Source: Phragmitibacter flavus
GTDB taxonomy: Bacteria > Verrucomicrobiota > Verrucomicrobiia > Verrucomicrobiales > Verrucomicrobiaceae
Length of the DNA stretch: 64,000 bases
Assembly (NCBI RefSeq): GCF_005780165.1
Contig: NZ_VAUV01000020.1
Span: 1-64,000 of the forward strand
Reading direction: 5' to 3'
Shown: positions 17,409-26,758 of the stretch, one piece after another
Layout: each line of letters opens with the position of its first letter
Numbering within the stretch: the first letter of the stretch is position 1
Translations under genes and position numbers: made by a program
Notes under the pieces: generated by a model
Database searches by the model: none
What the model was told of the DNA's origin: nothing
What the model saw: the letters and a program-made list of their open reading frames with translations, nothing else

Positions 17409-17870
17409 ATGCCGATTCCGATGTTACCTTCAAAATTGCGCTGCACGCTGTGGCAGGTGTTGCCGCTGCTGCTAATGATGGCGATGGATTTGCGCGGCAG
17501 CGAAGTCGAGGTGGTGCCGCCGGAGGTGAAACTGCCGGAGCAGGTGACGGTGCTTTCGGCAATTGAGTCGTATGGTTTTATCCGTCAGAATCCGGGGGTC
17601 AACATTGTGGATGTGCGCGAGCCTTGGGAGGTGAAGGAGCGTGGTTATGTCGAGGGAGCCAGTCAGTTGAGTTTTCTGCACCAGACCTTCAAGGACCATT
17701 TCAAGATGGCGGTGTTGCGTGAAAATCAGCCAATCTTGATTTATTGCGCGCTGGGAGAGCGGGCGAGAAGGGCGGCGGTGATCGTCGTGGAACTGGGTTA
17801 CAAAGACGTGCAGATCATGGAAGGCGGTCTGCGTTCCTGGATGAAGGCGGGTTTGCCGGTGAAGAAGTGA
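17409..17870 (+). CDS. Exported rhodanese-domain protein
   Basis: Three close in-frame starts exist (17394, 17409, 17421); 17409 gives a good signal sequence (CTLWQVLPLLLMMAMDL) and is chosen. The single rhodanese domain has NIVDVREPWEVKERGYVEGA and the active-site loop ILIYCALGERARRAA, where the Cys would carry the persulfide; CxxGxR is the usual single-domain loop. Export implies a periplasmic role in sulfur transfer or redox chemistry. It follows the glycosyltransferases with little or no gap and may be cotranscribed, though a functional link is not evident. Confidence 0.85.
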   Translation: MPIPMLPSKLRCTLWQVLPLLLMMAMDLRGSEVEVVPPEVKLPEQVTVLSAIESYGFIRQNPGVNIVDVREPWEVKERGYVEGASQLSFLHQTFKDHFKMAVLRENQPILIYCALGERARRAAVIVVELGYKDVQIMEGGLRSWMKAGLPVKK

Positions 17871-17879
17871 GAAGGGAGG

Positions 17880-19913
17880 TCACTTCGACTCTGGAAGAAG
17901 CTGGATGGCGTCGATGCCCACAATGCCGTTGGCGTCCTTGTTGGTGATTTGAATGATGGCGGGCTGGTCTTTTTTGAATGAGTAACTGCCGAGAGTGGTG
18001 AAGTGGGGATCGTCTTTGGGTGGGGTCTTTTGATTGACTTGATGGGTGGCTTCGCCGTCGGCGTGGGTGATGATGATGGGCACGTTACTGGCGCGGTTGG
18101 GGGCGGGGGCGTAGGCGAGACGGACTTGATACTTGCCGTTCTCGGGAACGGCGATGGTGAAGGTGGCGGTTTTGTTGCCCTGGTCGTCGCCGCCGTCGTG
18201 ATGGCTGGAGCCGTCGATGGGATTGCCGTAGCCGCTGCTGGTCCAGTGCCCGGTGTAGGTGGCGGCTTGATCGTCTTGGACGATGCCGGGGAGTTTGGTG
18301 GAGAGGGTGATATCAGGGAGGTTGAGGTCGATGACGGCTTTTTGGGCGAGGAGTTTTTGCTGGAGGGCGGCGACGTCGATGGATTGGACGGGTTGCTGAT
18401 TTTTGAGGGCCTGGATGGAGGCGAGTCCGGCGGCGTGGCCGAGGGCCATGTAGACGGGTTCCATGCGCATGGAGCAGTAGGCGATGTGCGAGGCGGAGCA
18501 GGTGACGGTGACGAGCAGGTTTTCGCATTCTTCGATTTTTGGCGTGATGCTGCGGTAGGCGATGTGATAAGGGCGGGCGGGGGTGTCCTGAAAGGAGCCT
18601 TCGTCGGTGACATGGCCGTCTTCGGTGACGACGCGTTGGACGATGTGGCAGTCGATGAGGAAGGAACCCATGGCGATGGAGTCAGGCTTTTTGATGTCGG
18701 CCGTGAGGTCCTGCTGGCGCATGACGTAGCTGCCAATCATGCGGCGGCCTTCGCGGATGTAGAGGGCGTAGGGCCAGTTTTGGTTGTCGGTGAATTCGTC
18801 GTTGCAGAGGCCCCAGGTGTTGGCTTCGTCGCGGATGTTTTGTGGGACACGCGGGTCGTGGCTGAGGAACCAGAGCATGCCCTGGAGGTGGTCGATGTGT
18901 TCCTGGATGATTTTTTCACGGCTGGTCCAGTCGCCGTCGGGATAGTCAGTATTGAAGCCGGGGTGGTCGGTGGAGAACAGGCCCTGGGCGTTGAGGTCGT
19001 ATTTGCCGTTGGCGATTTCGCCGAGGTGGAAAATGCGTCCGAAGGCGACTTTGGGGAACGCTTCAGTAAGTCGGAGCAGAAGTTCGTAGCGTTTGGGGTC
19101 GTAGTTTTGGGGCTTGGGGAAAGGACCGAGGAGGTCGGGGCGTTGGGTCACGACGATGCGGTAGTTGTAGGCCTGGGTGAGGCCGTCGGCGTCGCCGGGT
19201 TTTTTGGTGGGATCGGCTTTGAACACGCCGAAGAGGATGTTGCCGTTATCGTCGAGGGCGGAAATTTTCGCAGGGGTGCCGTGGATGTAACTGGGATTGC
19301 CGGCACGGGACATGATTTCGTCGGAGCGTTCACGGATGGGCATGATGGTGAATCCGGCGAGGGGTTCGTTGTATTGGTCGCGGGATTCGCGACCGACGAG
19401 GTAGCTGACGCCTGCCTGGGCCATGAGGTCGCCTTCGTAGGAGGCGTCGATGAATTGTTCGGCGGTGTGGGTGCTGCCGTCGGTGGTGGTGAGGGACTGG
19501 ATGCGGCGGTCTTCGGTGGTGACGGATTGGAGTCGCTGAGTGGTGATGAGCGTGATGTTGGGGTGGTTTTTGAGAAGGGTTTGGAAGGTGGTCATGTTGT
19601 ATTTGGGATCGGCATACCACATGAATTTGGGGTCGGCGTTTTTCGCGGCGAGGGTGAAGAACTCGAGGGGGAATCCACCAATGGTGGCGGCGTTGCCGAT
19701 GTCGCTGCGGCAGAGTCCACCAGTGACGAGGCCGCCGATCCAAGCAGTCGGTTCGATGAGGAGGATGGAGGCGTTTTTATCTTCGCGCGCGGCGGTGACG
19801 GCGGCAGCGATGCCGGAGGGGGTGGCACCGTAGACGATGAGGTCGTGGGTGGTGGCGGCGGCGGGGAGTTGAGGGGAGAGGAGCAGAATGATGAAGAGGG
19901 CGAGGAGGCGCAT
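17880..19913 (-). CDS. Exported FAD-dependent oxidoreductase with C-terminal golvesin-like domain
   Basis: A signal peptide (LLALFIILLLSPQLPAAA) precedes DLIVYGATPSGIAAAVTAAR, a dinucleotide-binding GxxxxG variant of the FAD-dependent family often labelled FAD_oxidored, followed by WIGGLVTGGLCRSDIG. About 530 residues later a separate beta domain (SGYGNPIDGSSHHDGG to GIVGIDAIQLLPE, about residues 545-677) resembles golvesin or xanthan-lyase-type carbohydrate-associated modules. The family is abundant in Verrucomicrobiota and Planctomycetota polysaccharide loci; the substrate is unknown. It diverges from a sulfatase gene across 159 bp, so a shared promoter region and a role in sulfated-glycan use are plausible. 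Confidence 0.85.
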   Translation of the reverse strand: MRLLALFIILLLSPQLPAAATTHDLIVYGATPSGIAAAVTAAREDKNASILLIEPTAWIGGLVTGGLCRSDIGNAATIGGFPLEFFTLAAKNADPKFMWYADPKYNMTTFQTLLKNHPNITLITTQRLQSVTTEDRRIQSLTTTDGSTHTAEQFIDASYEGDLMAQAGVSYLVGRESRDQYNEPLAGFTIMPIRERSDEIMSRAGNPSYIHGTPAKISALDDNGNILFGVFKADPTKKPGDADGLTQAYNYRIVVTQRPDLLGPFPKPQNYDPKRYELLLRLTEAFPKVAFGRIFHLGEIANGKYDLNAQGLFSTDHPGFNTDYPDGDWTSREKIIQEHIDHLQGMLWFLSHDPRVPQNIRDEANTWGLCNDEFTDNQNWPYALYIREGRRMIGSYVMRQQDLTADIKKPDSIAMGSFLIDCHIVQRVVTEDGHVTDEGSFQDTPARPYHIAYRSITPKIEECENLLVTVTCSASHIAYCSMRMEPVYMALGHAAGLASIQALKNQQPVQSIDVAALQQKLLAQKAVIDLNLPDITLSTKLPGIVQDDQAATYTGHWTSSGYGNPIDGSSHHDGGDDQGNKTATFTIAVPENGKYQVRLAYAPAPNRASNVPIIITHADGEATHQVNQKTPPKDDPHFTTLGSYSFKKDQPAIIQITNKDANGIVGIDAIQLLPESK

Positions 19914-20072
19914 GGCGATGGGAGAAGTCCGTTAGGATGAATGTTGGACAGAGATTGGTCGGAATACTATTGGCGAGGGTTTCAAGAAGCAATGGATGCG
20001 GCAGTGCCAATCTCGCGAAAGGTGGCGGGTTTCAGTCCGTTTTCGAGAGCATCATTTTTGCTGTAACTCACC

Positions 20073-21452
20073 ATGCGCGTCAATATTCTGCTTGTCCTTC
20101 TCTGTGTCACGATTCCGGCTCTCACCCTTCGAGCTGCGGAACGTCCAAACATCCTGCTGTTCTTTGTGGATGACATGGGGTTCATGGATCTCGGTTGTTA
20201 TGGCTCGGATCTTTACCGCACGCCGAACATTGACCGGTTGGCGGCGCAGGGAACCCGGTTTACGCGGGCGTATGCAGCGGCGCATGTGTGTTCGCCTACT
20301 CGTGGGGCTTTGCTGACGGGGAAATATCCGGCGCGGACGCGGGTGACGGATTTCATGAAGGGTCATGAACGACCTTTTGCGAAGTTATTGGTGCCGGACT
20401 GGACGATGGGATTGCCGGAGTCGGAGATGACGCTGGCCAAGGTGCTGGTGCCGCAGGGTTATGCAGCGGCGTGGTTGGGCAAGTGGCATGTGGGAGGGAG
20501 TGCGTTAAGTCATGGGTTTCAGGCGGGGGAACAAAAGTGGATTCATAATCGCAAGGATGAACCGGAGGATGTGAAGGGGGCGTTTACGTTGAATGCGGAG
20601 GCAATGGCATTCATTGAGAAAGAAAAGGGGAAGCCGTTTTTTGTGGCGATCTCTCATTATTCCGTGCATGGGCCGATCCGGTTTGAGCCGGGGTTGAGGG
20701 ATGAGTATCAGAAGATCATTGATGAGAAAAAGCCGCTTCAGACGAATGCGGGTTATGCGGCCATGGTGGAGTCGCTGGATGAGAGTGTGGGGCAGATGCT
20801 GGATTGGTTGCAGAAGCAGCAACTGGCGGAGAGCACGCTGGTGATTTTTACTTCGGATAATGGGGGTGCGGAGAGTTACACGAACAATGCGCCGCTGCGT
20901 GCGGGGAAAGGGACGTTGTATGAGGGTGGGGTGCGTGTGCCGTTGATTGCCCGCTGGCCGGGAAAGGTGGCTGCGGGGAAGACGAGTGAGGTGGCGCTGA
21001 GCACGATTGATTTTTTGCCGACTTTTGCGGCTCTGGCAGGGGCTGCGGTGCCGCCGGATGTGGATGGGGTGGATGTGACGGCGGTTTTGAAGGGTGCTGG
21101 GTCGCTTGAGCGTGAGACGCTTTACTGGCATTATCCGCATTATCATGCGGAGAAGCCGTCAGGTTCGATTTTAAAAGGGGACTGGAAACTGATTGAGTGG
21201 TTTGAGACGGGGGAGGCGGAGTTGTATGATCTTGCGAAGGATGTTTCGGAGGCGCGGAATCTTGCGGCGGAGGAACCAGAGAGGACGGCGGCGATGCTGA
21301 CGGAGTTGAGGGAGTGGCGGAAGCGAGTGGGGGCGCAGATGATGACGGTGAACCCGGCTTACGATGCGGCGCGGGAAGGTGAGGGGCCGCCGAAGAAGGT
21401 GAAGAGGAAGGAAGCGAAAGCTGCTAAGAAGGAGAAGGAAAAAAATGAGTGA
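20073..21452 (+). CDS. Exported sulfatase (formylglycine-dependent, type I)
   Basis: The 459-residue protein starts with a signal peptide (ILLVLLCVTIPALTLRA) and then RPNILLFFVDDMGFMDLGCY, the metal-binding DD start of the alkaline-phosphatase-fold sulfatases. The nucleophile motif CSPTRGALLTGKYP places Cys73 for conversion to formylglycine. GKWHVGG and DNGGAESY carry further active-site residues. The C-terminus is a Lys-rich tail after residue 430, perhaps disordered. It would remove sulfate esters from extracellular glycans. It is divergent from the FAD oxidoreductase and followed by a PEP-CTERM gene. The maturase that makes formylglycine is not in the window. Confidence 0.93.
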   Translation: MRVNILLVLLCVTIPALTLRAAERPNILLFFVDDMGFMDLGCYGSDLYRTPNIDRLAAQGTRFTRAYAAAHVCSPTRGALLTGKYPARTRVTDFMKGHERPFAKLLVPDWTMGLPESEMTLAKVLVPQGYAAAWLGKWHVGGSALSHGFQAGEQKWIHNRKDEPEDVKGAFTLNAEAMAFIEKEKGKPFFVAISHYSVHGPIRFEPGLRDEYQKIIDEKKPLQTNAGYAAMVESLDESVGQMLDWLQKQQLAESTLVIFTSDNGGAESYTNNAPLRAGKGTLYEGGVRVPLIARWPGKVAAGKTSEVALSTIDFLPTFAALAGAAVPPDVDGVDVTAVLKGAGSLERETLYWHYPHYHAEKPSGSILKGDWKLIEWFETGEAELYDLAKDVSEARNLAAEEPERTAAMLTELREWRKRVGAQMMTVNPAYDAAREGEGPPKKVKRKEAKAAKKEKEKNE

Positions 21453-21592
21453 GCCCTGGCTTTAGACGAACCGATGATGGGCGGATGAGATCATGGACTG
21501 GGAGTTTTCATGGATCGAATAAAGGCGGAGGAGCTTGGGAGTTTCGAAGTTCGCCGATTTGGCTTTCCATTTTTCGTTTCATGAACTAATCA

Positions 21593-22411
21593 ATGGATAG
21601 CATGCCCTGTTGGCCACCCATTCATTTTCTTGTCAAATCAAGCGTTACGGTCGCAATGGCTGTAGGATTTGTGCCTTCGACAGTTTTGGCGGCGGTGACA
21701 GTTAGTCTTGCGGGACCGTCGTATAATCAGAATTTTGATTCGCTTGCGTCAACCGGCACGACGAATGCCTGGGTAGCAGGAACGACCCTGCCGGGCTGGC
21801 ATTGGAGTTCATCGACCAATGCTACTCCTGCAACCTATACAGCTACACCAGGAACCGTTGCGCAAAATGTGGTATTGAGTGCGGGGATTCCAGGGGATCG
21901 TGCCTTCGGGGGACAGAATTCGTCTTCGGCGGGACACACGATTTACTTCGGGCTGGGTCTGACTAACGCGACGGGAATGACGCACGACGGGTTTACGCTC
22001 AGCTACAATGGGGAGCAATGGCGTGCGATTGCTGGCGCGGGAGTGGACAAGCTGACTTTTGAATATCAGGTTTTCGCGGCGGGTGCTGGCAGCATCACCG
22101 CGAGTGGAACGTGGACGAGTGTTTCTGCTTTGGATTTTTTCGCTCCGTTTCCGACGCCAGGAACCAGCACGCCGGTTGATGGAAATGATGATGGTCGTGT
22201 GGCACTTTCTGGTGGGGTGGTTTCCGGGCTTGGTTGGGACAGTGGAGAGGAACTATGGCTGCGTTGGACGGATACGACAACGGGAAGCGGTGGTTCGCTC
22301 GCCATGATGACGGTTGACGATGTGGCATTCGCGGTGCCTGAGCCGCAGCGCGCGGTGCTGTTGTTGCTTGGGGTGGCGTTCGCGGGACTCCATCGCCGAA
22401 GGGTTGGGTGA
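21593..22411 (+). CDS. PEP-CTERM exported protein
   Basis: A long signal peptide (to about VLAAVTVS) leads into a beta-rich, Ser/Thr/Gly-rich mature domain of about 200 residues. The C-terminus is VPEPQRAVLLLLGVAFAGLH followed by basic residues: the PEP motif, hydrophobic segment and Arg tail recognised by exosortase for cell-surface sorting. The central domain (NQNFDSLASTGTTNAW, then TVDDVAFAV) is common in PEP-CTERM proteins and resembles lectin or discoidin beta folds. Its ligand is not known. The exosortase is not in the window. Confidence 0.85.
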   Translation: MDSMPCWPPIHFLVKSSVTVAMAVGFVPSTVLAAVTVSLAGPSYNQNFDSLASTGTTNAWVAGTTLPGWHWSSSTNATPATYTATPGTVAQNVVLSAGIPGDRAFGGQNSSSAGHTIYFGLGLTNATGMTHDGFTLSYNGEQWRAIAGAGVDKLTFEYQVFAAGAGSITASGTWTSVSALDFFAPFPTPGTSTPVDGNDDGRVALSGGVVSGLGWDSGEELWLRWTDTTTGSGGSLAMMTVDDVAFAVPEPQRAVLLLLGVAFAGLHRRRVG

Positions 22412-22468
22412 AATGATGGGTGATGGGTTGGGGTTTTGGGCGTGGAAGGGATAGTGTCGAGGACAGTT

Positions 22469-22485
22469 GCGGACAGGATGTCCGC
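22469..22485. repeat. GGA-loop hairpin between convergent genes
   Basis: GCGGACAGGATGTCCGC is a perfect 7-bp stem with a GGA loop, lying between the convergent PEP-CTERM and aminotransferase genes. It belongs to the same hairpin type as 56253-56275 and 56324-56343. It may end transcription from both sides, but there is no T-run. Confidence 0.6.
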
Positions 22486-22511
22486 TAGACGGCACCGGCT
22501 GGAAGCCCGTG

Positions 22512-23672
22512 TTACTTGCGGGCGGCGAGGGCGTTTTTCATTCGGTTGAGGGCTTCTTCGAGGGTGGAGCGGGGGCAGCCGAAGTTGAGACGGAGGAAGC
22601 CGGGGGCACCGAAGTCGGCACCTTCACTTAGTCCGACACCGGCGGCTTCGAAGAAGGGTTGGGGGCGTTCGATGGCCAACTCTCTCGGATCGAGCCAGGC
22701 GAGATAAGTCGCCTCAAGGGGGAGGGCCATTTTGATTTGGGGAATATGTTCGGCGAGATAGCTTTGTAAGTAGTCGCGGTTGGCGCGGAGGTAACTTAGT
22801 AAGTCTTGACGCCAGGGTTCGGCGTGATCGAATGCGGCCTGGGTGGCGTGATAACTGAGGGGGTTGAGTTCGGGGATGAGCTTGCCTCCGGCGGCTTTGA
22901 ACTTGATGCGGAGTGAGGCGTCGGGGATGAGGGCGAAGGCAAGGGAGAGTCCGGGAAGGTTGTAGGTTTTGCTGGCGGCCATGAGCACAATGAGGTTTTT
23001 GCGGATCGGGCCTTCGAGTCGGGCGGCGGAGAAGTGGCGGATGGTGGGATCAAGGATCAGGTCGCAATGGATTTCATCGGACACGAGAAGGAGATGGTGA
23101 CGCAGGCAGAAGTCGGCGATGCGGCGCACGTCTTGTTCGCTCCAGGCGCGGCCGACGGGGTTGTGCGGATTGCAGAAGAGGAAGACGCGGGTGTCGGGGG
23201 TGACGGAGGCTTCGAGGGCGTCGAAGTCGATGGCCCAGGAGCCGTTGGTGGCGTCGTTGCGTCCGAGGGGAACGCGGATCAGGCGCATTTCGGCGTCTTT
23301 GTGGACTTGGAAGAAAGGTGGATAGACGGGGGTTTGGATGATGACGCCTTCGCCGGGTTGACCAACGGCGCGGCAGGCCATGGATTTGGCGGGGACGAGT
23401 CCGGGAAGCCAGTGGATGGATTCAGATTCGGCGTCGATTTGGTGGTCGCGTTTGAGGTAGGCGAGAATCGATTCGTTGATTCCGGGATGGGGGGCGGAGT
23501 AGCCGAGGACGCCGTGATCGAGTCGGGCGCGGATGGCGTCGAGCACGACATCCGGGGCGGCGAAGTCCATGTCGGCGACCCAGAGGGGGAGGATGTCGCG
23601 ATTTTCATAACGACCCCATTTGAGGGTGCCGGTGTTGCGGCGGTCGATGACGGTGTCGAAGTTGGTGGGCAT
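22512..23672 (-). CDS. PLP-dependent aminotransferase, PatB/MalY (C-S lyase) type
   Basis: The 386-residue protein has the fold-type I layout: WVADMDFAAPDVVLDAI near the N-terminus, FLFCNPHNPVGRAWS (Asn of the aspartate aminotransferase family), LVSDEIHCDLIL, and the PLP lysine in MAASKTYNLPGLSLAFALIP. The IHCDL and SKTYNLPGL wording is that of the PatB/MalY subgroup, which cleaves cystathionine or other C-S bonds with loss of ammonia and pyruvate; some members are regulatory. Length matches the family. It is followed on the same strand by nothing obvious and preceded by the second sulfatase with a 76-bp gap. Confidence 0.88.
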   Translation of the reverse strand: MPTNFDTVIDRRNTGTLKWGRYENRDILPLWVADMDFAAPDVVLDAIRARLDHGVLGYSAPHPGINESILAYLKRDHQIDAESESIHWLPGLVPAKSMACRAVGQPGEGVIIQTPVYPPFFQVHKDAEMRLIRVPLGRNDATNGSWAIDFDALEASVTPDTRVFLFCNPHNPVGRAWSEQDVRRIADFCLRHHLLLVSDEIHCDLILDPTIRHFSAARLEGPIRKNLIVLMAASKTYNLPGLSLAFALIPDASLRIKFKAAGGKLIPELNPLSYHATQAAFDHAEPWRQDLLSYLRANRDYLQSYLAEHIPQIKMALPLEATYLAWLDPRELAIERPQPFFEAAGVGLSEGADFGAPGFLRLNFGCPRSTLEEALNRMKNALAARK

Positions 23673-23748
23673 GAGATTGGTTCGGAAACGCTGGCGGGAG
23701 AGGCGATGTGGTTGAGGGTTTGATTACGCCGGGTTGGGGAGGTTTGGT

Positions 23749-25230
23749 TTACTCGGGGAGTGAGGCGGGACCAAATTGTTTTTCGTAGAGGAGTTTGAAG
23801 GGGTTGGCGGGGGCGAGGGGGACGTTTTCGTTGACCATGAGGGGGAGGGTTTGTTGCCACCAGGTTTCGTATTGGGCGGCGAGGGCTTTGACGATGTCGG
23901 GATGTTGCGCGGCGACATCGATGGTTTGTGAAGGGTCGGATTTGACCTGGTAAAGCTGCCAGTTGGGTTGATTGATCTTGGTGGGTTGGATGAGCTGCCA
24001 TTCGGGGGTGCGGATGGAGACGTTGGTGTATTTGCCGGTGTCGGGATTGGTGCCTTGTTCCCAGCGTCCGACGTGGGTGATGAGGGTTCGGTCGGGCCAC
24101 TCAGACTGGGAATTTTTGAGGAGGGGGAGCAGGCTGCGGCCTTCGATCTGGGCGAGGGTTTTGGAGTCGGGTTTGGCGTGGGTGATGTCGATGAGGGTGG
24201 GGAGGAAATCGATGTGGGCGGTGAGGGCGGGGACATCGGCGGGGGTGAGGGTGCCGGGCCAGCGCCAGAAGGAGGCGGCGCGGGTGCCGCCGAGCCAGGG
24301 CGTGCCTTTTTGGCCGCGCATGTTGGCGTTGTGGATGCGGACGCCACCAGTGCCTCCGTTGTCGTTCATGAAGATGACAAGGGTGTCGCGTTCGAGGTCC
24401 CATTCGGCGAGTTTTTGCAGGAGGATGCCGATGTTGTCGTCAATGTTGGCGACCATGCCGAAGAATTTTTCGGTGGCTCCGGGTTGGGCGAAGGGGCCTT
24501 TGCCTTTTCCTTTACCCTCGGCGGGGTTGGGAGGGAGTTTGCCGGTGTAGCGGGCTTCGTCCTCGGGTCTGGCGTCGAGCGGGGTGTGCGGGGTGTTGGT
24601 GGCGATGTGGCAGTAGAAGGGGGTCTCGGTTTCACTGGCTTGTTTGATCCAAGTGAGGGCCTGGGTGAAGAAGACGTCGGTGCAGTAGCCGCTGGTTTTG
24701 ACGAAGGTGTTGTTGTGGAGGATCAGCGGATCGAAGTAGGTGTTGCCGGGGGCGTCGCCGCAGCTGCCGGGATAGGATTGACCGATGCCGCCAGCGCCGT
24801 GGATGAAAGTTTCGTCAAAGCCGCGTTGGTCGGGTCGGTAAGGGGCTTCGTCGCCGAGGTGCCATTTGCCAAAAATGCCGGTGGTGTAGCCGGCGGTTTT
24901 AAGAATTTGGGGGAGGGTGGTGGCGTCGAGCGTGAGGCGTTCGCGTTCGTGGATGGTGTGGGTGACGCCGTTTTTGAATTCGTGGCGACCGGTGAGGAGG
25001 GCGGCCCGGGTGGGGGCGCAGGTGGGGGAGACGTGGAAGTCGGTGAAGCGGACGGATTCGCGGTGGAGCCGGTCGAGGTGGGGCGTTTTTAAGATGGGAT
25101 TGCCGTGGGCGGAGATGTCGCCGTAACCCTGGTCATCGGTGATGATGAAGATGATGTTGGGGGGCTTGGGGGTTTGGGCGTGAAGGGAGAGGGAGGTTAA
25201 AAGTGTGAGGAGGAGGAACATGCGACGCAT
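23749..25230 (-). CDS. Exported sulfatase, second copy
   Basis: The signal peptide MFLLLTLLTSLSLHAQT precedes PPNIIFIITDDQGYGDISAH. The formylglycine motif is CAPTRAALLTGRHEF (Cys71), with GKWHLGD and NDNGGTGGVR supplying further active-site positions. At 493 residues it is a standard arylsulfatase-A-like enzyme. It differs from the first sulfatase in the C-terminal part, so the two probably act on different sulfate positions of a glycan. The start at 25230 is followed by a second Met three codons in. It lies between the aminotransferase and rpe genes with no tight operon spacing. Confidence 0.93.
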   Translation of the reverse strand: MRRMFLLLTLLTSLSLHAQTPKPPNIIFIITDDQGYGDISAHGNPILKTPHLDRLHRESVRFTDFHVSPTCAPTRAALLTGRHEFKNGVTHTIHERERLTLDATTLPQILKTAGYTTGIFGKWHLGDEAPYRPDQRGFDETFIHGAGGIGQSYPGSCGDAPGNTYFDPLILHNNTFVKTSGYCTDVFFTQALTWIKQASETETPFYCHIATNTPHTPLDARPEDEARYTGKLPPNPAEGKGKGKGPFAQPGATEKFFGMVANIDDNIGILLQKLAEWDLERDTLVIFMNDNGGTGGVRIHNANMRGQKGTPWLGGTRAASFWRWPGTLTPADVPALTAHIDFLPTLIDITHAKPDSKTLAQIEGRSLLPLLKNSQSEWPDRTLITHVGRWEQGTNPDTGKYTNVSIRTPEWQLIQPTKINQPNWQLYQVKSDPSQTIDVAAQHPDIVKALAAQYETWWQQTLPLMVNENVPLAPANPFKLLYEKQFGPASLPE

Positions 25231-25290
25231 GAAGGGGTAACGTCGGGGGGAGACGGGTGTTTCAGGATTGAGACGTCGGACTTCCAGTTT

Positions 25291-25977
25291 TTACTTTGCG
25301 GCGGCGGCGAGTTCCTGCATGGCGGCTTTCATGTCGTGGTTGGTGTTGAGTTTGCCGTAGCTGGAGGTGCCGCAGACGAGGAGGTTGGCACCGTTGCGAC
25401 GGGCAATGGGGATGGTGTGGGGGTAGATGCCGCCGTCGACTTGCAGGTGATATTTAAGGTGATGGGCGTCGCGGTGGTCACGGGCGGCGGCGAGCTTGGG
25501 CATGGTTTCGGTTTCCATGAAAGGCTGACCACCGAAGCCGGGGACGACGGTCATGATGAGCAGAAGGTCGATCTGGTCGAGGTAGGGAAGGGCGGCTTCG
25601 AAGGGGGTGGCGGGGTTGAGGACGAGTCCGGCGCTGATGCCGGCGGCTTTGATGCGGGCGAGGGTTTGGGCGACGCTGGAGACGTAGTCGGCCTCGACAT
25701 GGATGCTGATGTTGTTGGCTCCGGCGGCGACGAAGCGGTCGAGGTAGTGATCGGGCCGGTGGATCATGAGGTGGACGTCGAGGAACATGTCGGTGTGGCG
25801 GCGCACGGCTTCGATCATGGCGGGGCCGAAGGAGATGTTGTCGACGAAGTTGCCGTCCATGACGTCGAGGTGCAGCCATTGGGCTCCGGCGTCTGCGGCG
25901 CGTTTGACTTCGGATTCCACATTGGCGAAGTCGGCGGCGAGGAGGGAGGGAAGGATGAGGGGCGTGTGGTGGTCCAT
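25291..25977 (-). CDS. rpe: Ribulose-phosphate 3-epimerase
   Basis: This 228-residue TIM-barrel protein interconverts ribulose 5-phosphate and xylulose 5-phosphate in the pentose phosphate pathway. PSLLAADFANVESEVKRA, WLHLDVMDGNFVDNISFGP (metal-binding His and catalytic Asp) and MTVVPGFGGQPF are family signatures, and LQVDGGIYPHTI supplies the second Asp region. Length is normal. ATG at 25977 gives a short hydrophilic lead that is acceptable. It is a housekeeping gene, with the first purine-rich repeat string in its upstream region. Confidence 0.95.
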   Translation of the reverse strand: MDHHTPLILPSLLAADFANVESEVKRAADAGAQWLHLDVMDGNFVDNISFGPAMIEAVRRHTDMFLDVHLMIHRPDHYLDRFVAAGANNISIHVEADYVSSVAQTLARIKAAGISAGLVLNPATPFEAALPYLDQIDLLLIMTVVPGFGGQPFMETETMPKLAAARDHRDAHHLKYHLQVDGGIYPHTIPIARRNGANLLVCGTSSYGKLNTNHDMKAAMQELAAAAK

Positions 25978-26020
25978 GGGGGAAAGGTCAGGTGGCTCGG
26001 GTTCAGGGTCAAGGGAGAAG

Positions 26021-26061
26021 GAAAGAAAGGCTAAAGGATGAAGGCGAAGGGATAAAGGAAA
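26021..26061 (+). repeat. Purine-rich GGCTAAA/GGATGAA repeat string
   Basis: The string GAAAGAAAGGCTAAAGGATG continues with GAAGGCGAAGGGATAAAGGAA. It lies between the divergent rpe and tadA genes and is the first of eight related strings, all purine-rich on the + strand. Confidence 0.65.
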
Positions 26062-26099
26062 TGCGGTGGCGTTTGGGGAGGGGTTGGGTAGTTTAGGGG

Positions 26100-26633
26100 G
26101 TGATTGATGATTCTGAGTTTTTTCAGCCGCTGCTGGGCGATGAGTTTTTTATGCGCGAGGCGTTGAGGCAGGCTTCGCGTGCTTACAAGGCGGAAGAGGT
26201 GCCGATTGGGGCGGTGATTGTGCATGAGGGGTCGGTCATTGCGCGGGCTTGGAATCAGGTGGAGATGCTGAAGGATGCGACGGCGCATGCGGAGATGCTG
26301 GCGTTGACTCAGGCGCAGAGTTTTATGGAAGACTGGCGGCTGACGGAGTGTGATCTTTATGTGACGAAGGAGCCGTGTCCGATGTGCGCAGGGGCGATCA
26401 TGCATTGCCGGGTGAGACGGGTGATTTTTGGGTGTCCGGATGTGAAGGGCGGCGCGGCGGGCGGGTTTTGGAATCTGTTGCAGGCAGCGAATTTGAATCA
26501 TCGGAGTGAGGTAACGTCGGGAGTGTTGGAGGAGGAGTGTGTGGGGATGTTGAAGTCGTTTTTTAAAGAGGCGAGGGCGAAGAAGTCGAACGGAGTGATC
26601 CGGTTTGAAGGCGATGGGCTACCGGCGGGGTAG
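26100..26633 (+). CDS. tadA: tRNA-adenosine(34) deaminase-like protein
   Basis: A GTG start at 26100 gives a 177-residue protein; the ATG nine codons before ALRQASRAY would lose part of the first helix. The zinc signature is complete: HAEMLAL with the catalytic Glu and PCPMCAGAIMHCRV with the two Cys ligands. EVPIGAVIVHEG matches TadA, which converts A34 of tRNA-Arg to inosine. Other cytidine/deoxycytidylate deaminase family members are possible, but the wording favours TadA. The short tail after residue 150 is basic. A purine-rich repeat string follows the stop. Confidence 0.88.
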   Translation: MIDDSEFFQPLLGDEFFMREALRQASRAYKAEEVPIGAVIVHEGSVIARAWNQVEMLKDATAHAEMLALTQAQSFMEDWRLTECDLYVTKEPCPMCAGAIMHCRVRRVIFGCPDVKGGAAGGFWNLLQAANLNHRSEVTSGVLEEECVGMLKSFFKEARAKKSNGVIRFEGDGLPAG

Positions 26634-26636
26634 GAT

Positions 26637-26670
26637 TGAAAGGCTAAGGGATAAAGGATAAGGGCTAAAA
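26637..26670 (+). repeat. Purine-rich GGCTAAG/GGATAAA repeat string
   Basis: Begins GAAAGGCTAAGGGATAAAGG and continues with ATAAGGGCTAAAAG immediately after the tadA stop. It is the second string of the family. The following 26671-26758 holds no gene. Confidence 0.65.
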
Positions 26671-26758
26671 GCTGAGGTTTGTGAAGGGAGGGTGAATTCG
26701 TGGTGAAGAGATGAGTTGATCGTTGCCAAGGGGGAGTGATCCCGGTTAGATAGGGGGC

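Noticed and set aside
18003-19940. Long + strand open frame opposite the FAD oxidoreductase gene
   Set aside because: It is a Gly/Glu/Asp/Val-rich shadow created by C-ending codons on the minus strand; the minus frame has clear domains and a signal peptide.
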